NCBI RefSeq assembly: GCF_000282995.1
Contig: NZ_ALEE01000366.1
Coordinates: 1-5,479, forward strand
DNA length: 5,479 nucleotides
Source: Melaminivora alkalimesophila
Lineage (GTDB): Bacteria > Pseudomonadota > Gammaproteobacteria > Burkholderiales > Burkholderiaceae_C
Direction of reading: 5' to 3'
Within the stretch, counting starts at the first letter, position 1. Each line of letters starts with the position of its first letter. The notes under the pieces were generated by a model. The model made no database searches. It was given only the letters and a program-made list of their open reading frames with translations, and was not told the origin of the DNA. Position numbers and translations under genes: made by a program. Positions 1 through 5,476 of this stretch are shown here, piece after piece.

Positions 1-135
1 CTGCCGCCAGCGGCGCCGCCGGCCGCCGGTCGCATCCTGATCCCACCGGCACCGCGCCACCGACCGCCCCTGAGCCGGGCTCCCTTTCCCGCACGCGCGC
101 CACCTGCCGCCGCCGCGGCGCCCCTGCTCGCCTGA
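1..135 (+). CDS. Possible C-terminal end of an upstream gene, cut by the window edge
   Basis: Frame 1 is open from the left edge to a TGA at 133-135. It reads as a Pro/Ala/Arg-rich 44-residue tail ending in APLLA. No start or conserved domain is visible, so a function cannot be read from it. In Burkholderiales, small DUF2946 proteins often sit directly upstream of copper-uptake genes and PCu(A)C chaperones, and they commonly end in a Pro/Ala/Arg-rich tail; this fragment would fit such a protein, but the diagnostic cysteine region would lie outside the window. In DNA this GC-rich a 44-codon open frame can occur by chance. Frame 3 is also open through this stretch, so the frame choice is not certain. 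Confidence 0.3.
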   Translation: MPPAAPPAAGRILIPPAPRHRPPLSRAPFPARAPPAAAAAPLLA

Positions 136-252
136 GCAGCGCCGCACCCACCTGCCCCTCTTCCTTTCAGGTGGCGGCTGCCCCCGCCGGGCCGAGCATG
201 CCCGGCGCCGCAGGCGCTCCCGCCTCTTCCCTCTTTCGGATGGTTTTTCCCA
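136..252 (+). promoter_or_regulatory. C-rich untranslated leader of the copper chaperone gene with two small hairpins
   Basis: No gene is seen here. A perfect 6-bp hairpin (124-129 with 134-139, loop GCCT) overlaps the stop codon of the upstream frame. A second, 7-bp hairpin (CCACCTG at 148-154 with CAGGTGG at 168-174) follows, with a pyrimidine loop. Neither has a T-tract, so they are not classical intrinsic terminators. By hand count, bases 41-170 hold about 70 C against about 31 G, the C-over-G bias typical of Rho-loading sites. No clear -35/-10 pair is visible, so the chaperone gene is probably transcribed from further left. A regulatory role is inference only. Confidence 0.3.
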
Positions 253-732
253 ATGGCCTTCTCTCTTCGTCTTTTCCTCCCCCTTCTGGGCCTGCTGGCC
301 TTCCTTGGCGGCCCGGCGCACGCCCAGGTGCGCGCACACGACGCCTGGGCGCGCGCGACCGTCGCCCAGCAAAAGGCCACCGGCGTTTTCATGCAGCTGA
401 CCGCTGCCCAGGATGCACGTCTGGTCCAGGTACAAAGCCCCGTGGCGGGCGTGGCCGAGGTGCACGAAATGGTGCAGGAGGGCGACATCATGCGCATGCG
501 TCCCCTGTCCGCCCTCAGCCTGGGCGCCGGCCAGACCGTCGGATTGCGGCCCGGCGGCCTGCACATCATGCTGATGGACCTCAAGCAGCCCATCGCGGCG
601 GGCAGCACACTGCCGCTCACGCTGGTCTTCGAAGGCAAGGACGGCAGCCGCCAGACCCTGGAGGTCCAGGCGCAGGTGCGGGCGCTGGGCGCTGGCGCCA
701 CCCGGGAGCACCCCGGCGCCGGCCACCACTGA
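253..732 (+). CDS. Periplasmic PCu(A)C-type copper chaperone
   Basis: This 159-residue protein is a periplasmic Cu(I) carrier of the PCu(A)C (formerly DUF461) family. Members pass copper to the CuA or CuB site of cytochrome oxidases, often with Sco proteins, or take part in copper import. A signal peptide is visible: a short n-region with Arg6, a hydrophobic core at about 7-20, and an AHA|Q cleavage site after residue 24. The mature part begins with the family-typical DAWARAT (30-36). The copper motif is complete and correctly spaced: H71-X10-M82-X21-H104-X-M106, with extra Met73 and Met80 nearby. The C-terminus ends in HPGAGHH, a short His-rich tail that could add weak metal binding. The length is normal for the family. 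The ATG at 253 is chosen because it opens the signal peptide; the Shine-Dalgarno is poor (GGA at 238-240, 12 bases away), suggesting weak or coupled translation. The neighbour to the left is cut off; the exporter downstream is 130 bases away and probably a separate unit. Confidence 0.93.
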   Translation: MAFSLRLFLPLLGLLAFLGGPAHAQVRAHDAWARATVAQQKATGVFMQLTAAQDARLVQVQSPVAGVAEVHEMVQEGDIMRMRPLSALSLGAGQTVGLRPGGLHIMLMDLKQPIAAGSTLPLTLVFEGKDGSRQTLEVQAQVRALGAGATREHPGAGHH

Positions 733-757
733 GGCTGCGCGCCCTCGGGAGGACGCG

Positions 758-779
758 CTGCCGGCGCCTCGGCCGGCAG
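758..779 (+). other. GC-rich hairpin between the copper chaperone and exporter genes
   Basis: CTGCCGGC (758-765) pairs perfectly with GCCGGCAG (772-779) around a 6-base loop. It lies 25 bases after the chaperone stop codon, where a terminator would be expected, but GC-rich sequence follows rather than a T-tract. It may protect the 3' end of the chaperone mRNA, or assist a non-canonical or Rho-dependent end. Hairpins of this size are frequent by chance at this base composition. Confidence 0.35.
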
Positions 780-806
780 GCGCGGGCGCGGCCGCTGGTC
801 GATAAT
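778..806 (+). promoter_or_regulatory. Candidate sigma-70 promoter for the MFS exporter
   Basis: GATAAT at 801-806 matches the TATAAT consensus at five of six bases and stands out in very GC-rich surroundings. It lies 56 bases before the exporter ATG, implying a leader of about 50 bases. No good -35 hexamer is found at 16-18 bases spacing (around 778-783 the sequence is AGGCGC), so activity would be weak or need an activator. The same GATAAT hexamer precedes the diguanylate cyclase gene. Confidence 0.4.
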
Positions 807-862
807 CGTCGGCCCGGCGCGCCATCTCGCACGCCGGATGCCCCCCTCCCCCGAGCCGCTCC

Positions 863-2092
863 ATGCACCCTGACGCCCACAACCTCTGGCGCGGCCCCCG
901 CTGGGCCCTCGCCGTGCTGCTCGCGCTGCTGGGCATGGTGGGGCCGTTCTCCATCGACACCTACCTGCCGGCCTTCGGCGCCATCGCACGCTCGCTCGAT
1001 GCCACGCCCATCGAGATGCAGCAGACGCTGTCGGCCTACCTGTTCGGCTTCGCCTTCATGACGCTGTTCCACGGCTCGCTGTCCGACAGCTTCGGGCGCC
1101 GGCCGGTGGTGCTGTGGGGATTGGCGGTGTTCACCATCGCCTCGGCCGGCTGCGCCATGGCCCAGAGCATTGGCCAGCTGATCTTCTTTCGTGCCCTGCA
1201 GGGGCTGTCGGCGGGCGCGGGCATCGTCGTCTCGCGCGCCGTCATTCGCGACATCTACCCGCCCGCGCAGGCCCAGCAGGTCATGAGCCAGGTGACCATC
1301 TTCTTCGGGGTCGCGCCGGCCATCGCGCCGATGGTGGGCGGCTGGCTGTCGGCGCACCTGAACTGGCACAGCATCTTCTGGTTCCTCACGGCCGTGGGCG
1401 TGTTCCTGTGGATCGCCAACTGGCGGCTGCTGCCCGAATCCCTGCCTCCGGCCACGCGCCAGCCGCTGCACATGGGCAACCTGATGCGCGGCTACTGGGA
1501 GCTGGGCACCAGCCCGCGCTTCGTGCTGCTGGCGCTCGCCAGCGGCGTGCCGTTCAACGGCATGTTCCTGTACGTGCTGTCGGCGCCGGCCTTCCTGGGC
1601 GAGCACCTGCACCTGGCGCCCACCGAGTTCTACTGGTTCTTCCTGCTCAACATCCTGGGCATCATGGGCGGGGCCTGGGCCAGCGGGCGCCTGGCCGGGC
1701 GCATCGCCCCGAAGCGCCAGATCCGCCACGGCTTCGTGATCATGCTCGCCATGGGCCTGCTGAACCTGGGCGCCAACCTGCTGTTCCCGGCGCACGTGGC
1801 CTGGGCGATGCTGCCGATCGCCATCTTCTCCTTCGGCTGGGCGCTGATGGTGCCGGTGGTGACGCTGCTGGTGCTCGATCTGTACCCGCACCGCCGCGGC
1901 ATGGCGTCCTCGCTGCAGGCTTTTGTCGGCTCCACCGCCAACGGCCTGGTCGCGGGCGTGGTGGCGCCGCTGGTCATGCACTCCACGCGCCTGCTGGCGC
2001 TGGCTTCCCTGCTGATGATGTGCGTGGGCCTGGTGTCGTGGATCTACCTGCACCACCGCTGGCCGGAGATTGGCCGCTCGGTCGAGCGCTGA
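863..2092 (+). CDS. Bcr/CflA-family multidrug efflux transporter (MFS, 12 helices)
   Basis: This 409-residue inner-membrane protein is a drug:H+ antiporter of the major facilitator superfamily, nearest to the Bcr/CflA group, whose members export compounds such as bicyclomycin, chloramphenicol or sulfonamides; the substrate here cannot be told from sequence. Helix 1 carries the group signature DTYLPAF (32-38), with Asp32 in the membrane. The MFS loop 2-3 motif reads GSLSDSFGRRPV (71-82). Helix 4 has the RALQGLSAGAG...SRAVIRD pattern (110-130), and helix 5 a Gly/Pro-rich antiporter-like stretch ending in PMVGGWL (156-162). About twelve hydrophobic segments can be drawn, roughly at 13-31, 56-75, 83-101, 106-126, 140-162, 168-188, 218-242, 255-278, 289-309, 312-340, 346-372 and 376-397, with a longer polar loop at about 189-215 between the two halves. 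Length is normal. The ATG at 863 starts just before helix 1; the ribosome site is weak. No regulator gene is adjacent. It converges on the next gene with 31 bases between stop codons and no clear terminator. Confidence 0.93.
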   Translation: MHPDAHNLWRGPRWALAVLLALLGMVGPFSIDTYLPAFGAIARSLDATPIEMQQTLSAYLFGFAFMTLFHGSLSDSFGRRPVVLWGLAVFTIASAGCAMAQSIGQLIFFRALQGLSAGAGIVVSRAVIRDIYPPAQAQQVMSQVTIFFGVAPAIAPMVGGWLSAHLNWHSIFWFLTAVGVFLWIANWRLLPESLPPATRQPLHMGNLMRGYWELGTSPRFVLLALASGVPFNGMFLYVLSAPAFLGEHLHLAPTEFYWFFLLNILGIMGGAWASGRLAGRIAPKRQIRHGFVIMLAMGLLNLGANLLFPAHVAWAMLPIAIFSFGWALMVPVVTLLVLDLYPHRRGMASSLQAFVGSTANGLVAGVVAPLVMHSTRLLALASLLMMCVGLVSWIYLHHRWPEIGRSVER

Positions 2093-2123
2093 CGCCGTCG
2101 CCAGGCGTGCGGGCCGCTACGGC

Positions 2124-3587
2124 CTAGTGGCGCCGGTTCCTGCCCAGCGCCGCGTAGTAGCGCTTCTTCTGCTCGTACATGGCCTGGTCGGCCTGTTGCA
2201 GCGAGACTTCCAGCGACTCACCGGAGCGCGCCACCGCGGTGCCGATCGACAGACTCAGGGGCTGGCCGGGGTAGAACTGGTTGTTCAGCTCCTGCAGGCT
2301 GGCGAGCCGCTCGACCATGGCCTGCACGGCGCGCTCGTCGCCGCCCGGCAAGAGGATGCAGAACTCGTCGCCACCGATGCGCGCGGCGCAGGCCGGGTTG
2401 TCCACCGCCTTGGCCAGCACCTCGCCGGCGCGGCGCAGCATGGCGTCGCCGGCAGCGTGGCCCTCCTCGTCGTTCAGCGCCTTCAGGCCATTCAGGTCGA
2501 TCGCCAGCACGCCCACCGGCCAGGGCCCCTTGCGCGTCAGGCGGTTGAGCTCCTCCACATAGTAGGCGCGGTTGCGCAACCCGGTGAGCACGTCGTGCTT
2601 GCCCAGGTATTCCAGGTAGGCCTCGGCCTTCTTGCGCGCCGTGATGTCCACCAGCGACAGCAGCACCATGCTCCAGTCGTGCCAGCACTCCTGCAGCACG
2701 GCGAACTGCATGTGGATGTGCAGCAGCTCGCCGGCCAGGGTGTAGTTCACCACCTCGCGCTGCTGGAACAGCCGGCCCTCCCACAGGTCGATGAGCTGCT
2801 CGGCAAAGGAGTCCTGCATCTCGCCGCGGAACATGCGCTCCGTGCCGGCCAGCAGCTCGTCCTTGGAGGCAGCGCCGAAGAGCTGCAGGGTGAGCTGGTT
2901 CACGTCGACCACGCGGATCTCCCGGATGCAGCGCGCGACGAATTCGGGATGGACCTTCAGGAAGGTCTTGAAATCGACGATCCCCTGCGCGCGCACCTCG
3001 TCCAGCAGGCGCTTGACCTGGCTGAAATCCTCCACCCACAGCGAGACGGGCGAGTGTTCGAACAACCCGCGCGCGTACCGCTCGCTGCGCTCGAGCCGGC
3101 GCTGCGCGCGCAGCGCCTCCGTGTTGTCCTCCAGGGAAACCAGCACGCGGTCCCAATCCTGCTCGTGGCCCGGCAGAATGCGCCCGCGGATGAACACGTC
3201 CAGGCGGCAGCCATCGAGGGCGTAGTTCACCGTCTGATTGGTGAACTCCGACGCCCCGCTCCACAGCTGCGCGATCTCGGCGATCGCATGCTGGTGCATG
3301 TCACCCTTGAAGACCTGCGGCAGCGCAGCCTCCAGCGCCGCCTGGTCGGGCGCGGCAAACAGCTCCAGCGTGCGCCGGTTCACCTTCAGCACCCGGATGC
3401 TCTCGCCGTACTCCTGGACGCAGCGCGGGTGGGCGCGCAGGTGCGCCTCCACGTCCTGGACGCCCGCGGCGCGCCAGCGTGCGAACAGCGCCCGCACGGC
3501 GCTGTAGTCCTCCAGCCACAGCGAGACCGGAGCCAGATCGAACATGTGCTCGAAGTCGGCCAGGGAGGAAGGGGAAGGTTGCGCCAT
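2124..3587 (-). CDS. PAS-PAS-GGDEF diguanylate cyclase
   Basis: This 487-residue soluble protein should make cyclic di-GMP from two GTP, controlling biofilm, motility or related behaviour. It has no signal peptide or membrane helix, so it acts in the cytoplasm. Two PAS-type sensor domains (about 13-157 and 173-317) are internal copies of each other; a short linker (319-330) leads to the GGDEF domain (about 325-485). The catalytic domain looks intact: HDVLTGLRNR (331-340), metal-binding Asp364, LND...GHAAGD (371-381), GGDEF at 405-409 (bases 2361-2375) and ADQAMYEQK (466-474). The product-inhibition I-site (RxxD, expected at 396-399) is absent; that position reads DNPA. There is no EAL or HD-GYP domain. 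The ATG at 3587 is well supported by GGAG nine bases upstream. The gene has its own likely -10 box and follows a terminator, so it is probably a single-gene unit. The PAS ligand is unknown; no heme- or flavin-specific motif could be identified. Confidence 0.95.
   Translation of the reverse strand: MAQPSPSSLADFEHMFDLAPVSLWLEDYSAVRALFARWRAAGVQDVEAHLRAHPRCVQEYGESIRVLKVNRRTLELFAAPDQAALEAALPQVFKGDMHQHAIAEIAQLWSGASEFTNQTVNYALDGCRLDVFIRGRILPGHEQDWDRVLVSLEDNTEALRAQRRLERSERYARGLFEHSPVSLWVEDFSQVKRLLDEVRAQGIVDFKTFLKVHPEFVARCIREIRVVDVNQLTLQLFGAASKDELLAGTERMFRGEMQDSFAEQLIDLWEGRLFQQREVVNYTLAGELLHIHMQFAVLQECWHDWSMVLLSLVDITARKKAEAYLEYLGKHDVLTGLRNRAYYVEELNRLTRKGPWPVGVLAIDLNGLKALNDEEGHAAGDAMLRRAGEVLAKAVDNPACAARIGGDEFCILLPGGDERAVQAMVERLASLQELNNQFYPGQPLSLSIGTAVARSGESLEVSLQQADQAMYEQKKRYYAALGRNRRH
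2637..3551 (-). repeat. Tandem duplication of a PAS unit inside the diguanylate cyclase gene
   Basis: Residues 13-157 (bases 3117-3551) and 173-317 (bases 2637-3071) align without a single gap at a constant offset of 160 residues (480 bases). By hand count about 50 of 136 positions are identical (residues 20-155 against 180-315). Shared landmarks are PVSLW at 20 and 180, HP at 53 and 213, IRV..VN at 64-70 and 224-230, LF at 76 and 236, NY at 121 and 281, and DW at 144 and 304. This is an old protein-level duplication, not a recent DNA repeat. Confidence 0.85.
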
Positions 3588-3596
3588 GCGAAGAAG

Positions 3597-3600
3597 CTCC
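3597..3600 (-). promoter_or_regulatory. Ribosome binding site of the diguanylate cyclase gene
   Basis: On the minus strand GGAG lies nine bases before the ATG at 3585-3587. It is the clearest Shine-Dalgarno sequence in the window and fixes the start of this gene. Confidence 0.7.
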
Positions 3601-3613
3601 GGGGGGACGCGCC

Positions 3614-3642
3614 ATTATCCCGGGAGACGCGCTGGGCCGGGA
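3614..3642 (-). promoter_or_regulatory. Candidate sigma-70 promoter of the diguanylate cyclase gene
   Basis: On the minus strand GATAAT (3614-3619) is an AT-rich island in GC-rich sequence and a five-of-six match to the -10 consensus. A 17-base spacer would put the -35 at 3637-3642 (TCCCGG on the minus strand), which is a poor match. Transcription would begin near 3607, giving a leader of about 20 bases that includes the GGAG site. It lies just downstream of the helicase terminator, as expected for an independent unit. Confidence 0.45.
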
Positions 3643-3655
3643 CGGGGCGTCCAGC

Positions 3656-3694
3656 AAAAAGGCCGGCCCTGCAGCGGATGCGCAGGGCCGGCCT
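3656..3694 (-). terminator. Intrinsic terminator of the helicase gene
   Basis: A perfect 13-bp stem (3660-3672 with 3682-3694; core GGCCGGCCCTGC) closes a 9-base loop. On the minus strand it is followed at once by TTTTT (3656-3660). It lies 51 bases past the helicase stop codon and before the diguanylate cyclase gene, so it should end the helicase transcript and separate the two units. On the plus strand there is no T-tract, so it works in one direction only. Confidence 0.9.
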
Positions 3695-3722
3695 CGCGGG
3701 CTGGTGCCGATCCGCCCGGGAA

Positions 3723-3742
3723 GGGGCGGGCGGCGGGATGGG
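3723..3742 (+). other. Potential G-quadruplex motif after the helicase stop codon
   Basis: The plus strand has four G-runs (GGGG, GGG, GGG, GGG) separated by loops of 1, 4 and 2 bases, fitting the G3+N1-7 rule. It lies between the helicase stop and its terminator. The helicase mRNA carries the C-rich complement, so any quadruplex would form in the DNA template strand rather than in that mRNA. Such motifs arise by chance in GC-rich genomes. Confidence 0.4.
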
Positions 3743-3745
3743 TGT

Positions 3746-5476
3746 TCAGCGGCCCGAACGCTCCGCGCCGCGGCGCGCCTCGTGCGGCACGAAGGGGCGG
3801 CCGGCACCCGGGTGCTTGCCGCCGGCCGGGCGAGGGCGCGCAGCAGCGGGGGCACCGCCGCGGCCGAAACCGTTGCCGCGTGGCGCGTCGAAGCGCTCCC
3901 GGAAACCTTCGCGGCGACCGAATTCCTCGCGCGGCCCAGGGCCGCGGCCGTCGCCATGGCGGCCGGCCGGAGCAGCGCGCTCGAAGCGCTCGCCGGCAAA
4001 GCGGCCACCGCCCGCGCGCGGGTCGAAGCGACCACCGTGGGCCGGGCGCTCGCCGCCGCGCTCGAAGCGCGGGTCGCGTCCGCCGCGTGGACCGCCACGG
4101 CCACCCTCACGACCCCCACGCCCACCGAAATCGCCGCGCCCGCCGCCCTGCGGGAAGCGCTGCGTGGGCTCCAGCCCGGCCACCACCTCGGCCTTGAAGG
4201 GCTGGCGGCTGTAGCCTTCGATGTCGAAGATGCGGCGGCGGTCGCGGAACTCGGCGAAGGTCACGGCCAGCCCCTGGCGCCCGGCCCGGCCCGTGCGGCC
4301 GATGCGGTGCGTGTAGTCCTCGGCCTTCATGGGCAGGCCGTAGTTGAAGACGTGCGTGATCGTCGGCACGTCGATGCCGCGGGCGGCCACGTCGGTCGCC
4401 ACCAGGATCTGCACCTGGCCGTTCCTCAGCGCCATCAGGCGGCGGTTGCGCAGGCCCTGGCTGAGGGCGCCGTGCAGTGCGACGGCGGAAAAGCCTTCCT
4501 GCTGCAAATCATTCGCCAGGCCATCGCACTCGATCTGCGTGCTGGCGAAGACGATGGCCTGGTCGATGCTGGTGTCGCGCAGCCAGTGGTCGAGCAGCTG
4601 GCGCTTGTGCTGGGCGTTGTCGGCCCAGTAGAGCATTTGCCGGATGTTGGCGTGCTTTTCCTGCGGGCTGTCGATCTGCACCTTCTGCACGCTGGCGCCG
4701 CCGTCGCGCATGACGCGCATGGCGAGCTGCTGGATGCGCGGCGCGAAGGTGGCGGAGAACATCATGGTCTGGCGGCGCGCGGCCGTCAGCGCGTTGATCT
4801 CGGCCAGGTCGTCGGCAAAGCCCAGGTCGAGCATGCGGTCGGCCTCGTCGACCACCAGGAACTGCACCTGGTCGAGCTTGATCTGGTGCGAGCGCTGCAG
4901 GTCGAGCAGGCGCCCGGGCGTGGCCACCACCAGGTTGGCATTTTGCAGCCGCGCGATCTGCATCTGGTAGGGCATGCCGCCGACCACGTTGGCGATGCGC
5001 AGGCCCTTGCAGTGCTTGACCAGATCGATGGCGTCGTGCGCCACCTGCTGGGCCAGCTCGCGCGTCGGGCACAGGATCAGCGCCCCGGGGGTCGCCGCCT
5101 TGAAGTTGCGCGAGTGCGTCGGATTCTTGCGCTTGGGGCGCTTGGGCAAGGCTTCGCCCCGGGCGGCGGCTTCCGCGGCGGCGCGCTCGTGCTCGGCACG
5201 CAGGGCCGCCTCCGCCGCCGCCTGCTGCTGCAGCAGCGTGTGCAGCACGGGCAACAGGAAGGCCGCGGTCTTGCCGCTGCCGGTCTGGCTGGAGACCATC
5301 AGGTCGATGAAGCGGCCGGCATCGTCGCCCGCGCCCATGGCCAGGGGGATGGCCTTGTCCTGCACGGCGGTGGGCTGGGTGTAGCCCAGGTCGCGCACAG
5401 CCTGCACCAGCTCGGGCGCGAGGCCCAGGCGGGTGAAGCCGTCGGGCAGGGAAGGTTCGGAAGTGGCGGCAGCCAC
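3746..5476 (-). CDS. DEAD-box ATP-dependent RNA helicase, RhlE type, with RGG tail; start at or beyond the window edge
   Basis: This protein of 576 or more residues unwinds RNA duplexes using ATP; relatives act in ribosome assembly, mRNA decay or cold adaptation. All core motifs are present in order: Q motif with Phe14 and GYTQPTAVQ (31-39), motif I SQTGSGKT (63-70), Ia PTRELA (137-142), Ib TPGR (186-189), II DEAD (210-213), III SAT (241-243), IV IVFAST (308-313), V ATDVAARGID (360-369) and VI HRIGRTGRAG (390-399). After residue 438 comes a disordered Arg/Gly tail, probably for RNA contact. Two features differ from E. coli RhlE: about six extra residues before motif I (near 49-56) and about 35 extra Ala/Glu/Lys-rich residues between motifs I and Ia (about 82-127). 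The only visible start is GTG at 5474-5476, three bases from the edge; no ribosome site can be seen, so the true start may lie outside. A strong terminator follows the stop. Calling it RhlE rather than another paralogue is uncertain. Confidence 0.93.
   Translation of the reverse strand: MAAATSEPSLPDGFTRLGLAPELVQAVRDLGYTQPTAVQDKAIPLAMGAGDDAGRFIDLMVSSQTGSGKTAAFLLPVLHTLLQQQAAAEAALRAEHERAAAEAAARGEALPKRPKRKNPTHSRNFKAATPGALILCPTRELAQQVAHDAIDLVKHCKGLRIANVVGGMPYQMQIARLQNANLVVATPGRLLDLQRSHQIKLDQVQFLVVDEADRMLDLGFADDLAEINALTAARRQTMMFSATFAPRIQQLAMRVMRDGGASVQKVQIDSPQEKHANIRQMLYWADNAQHKRQLLDHWLRDTSIDQAIVFASTQIECDGLANDLQQEGFSAVALHGALSQGLRNRRLMALRNGQVQILVATDVAARGIDVPTITHVFNYGLPMKAEDYTHRIGRTGRAGRQGLAVTFAEFRDRRRIFDIEGYSRQPFKAEVVAGLEPTQRFPQGGGRGDFGGRGGREGGRGGPRGGRDPRFERGGERPAHGGRFDPRAGGGRFAGERFERAAPAGRHGDGRGPGPREEFGRREGFRERFDAPRGNGFGRGGAPAAARPRPAGGKHPGAGRPFVPHEARRGAERSGR
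3851..4150 (-). repeat. Arg/Gly-rich low-complexity tail of the helicase (RGG and RF[DE] repeats)
   Basis: Residues 443-542 are built from degenerate short units: RGG or GGR boxes (about 445-475) followed by recurring RF-acidic units (RFE at 470, RFD at 483, RFE at 498, RFD at 528). In the DNA this gives repeated GCGCTCGAAGCG-like words on the plus strand. RGG tails of this kind bind RNA non-specifically and can promote condensation in other DEAD-box proteins; that role here is inference. Tail length in such genes is prone to slippage and varies between relatives. Confidence 0.75.

Noticed and set aside
758..779. Hairpin after the copper chaperone as an intrinsic terminator
   Set aside because: The stem is good but GC-rich sequence, not a T-tract, follows it, so it is listed only as a hairpin.
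171..1061. Open frame (296 codons) overlapping the leader, the copper chaperone and the start of the exporter
   Set aside because: The protein is Pro/Arg/Gly-rich without domains and overlaps two genes with clear signal peptide, copper motif and transporter signatures in other frames.
617..2056. Long open frame (479 codons) antisense to the copper chaperone end and the MFS exporter
   Set aside because: It is rich in Gln, His, Arg and Gly with no hydrophobic core or recognisable domain, which is the usual antisense shadow of a GC-rich coding region. The plus-strand genes have clear family motifs.
2093..2123. Bidirectional terminator between the convergent exporter and cyclase genes
   Set aside because: Only 5-bp pairings are found in the 31-base gap and neither strand has a T-tract; transcripts may overlap here or end in a Rho-dependent way.
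3301..4125. Minus-strand frame crossing the helicase tail, terminator and cyclase start
   Set aside because: It is Ala/Arg-rich low complexity, spans a strong terminator, and is out of frame with both real genes.
3851..4150. Repeated GCGCTCGAAGCG-like words as a CRISPR array or regulatory repeat
   Set aside because: Spacing is irregular and the words encode RF[DE]/RGG units in the helicase frame, so they reflect protein low complexity.
2070..4214. Very long open frame (714 codons) on the plus strand through the cyclase and the helicase tail
   Set aside because: It is antisense to two well-supported genes and crosses the terminator and intergenic region; its composition (Arg/Pro/Gly/Gln-rich, no motifs) is that of a shadow frame.
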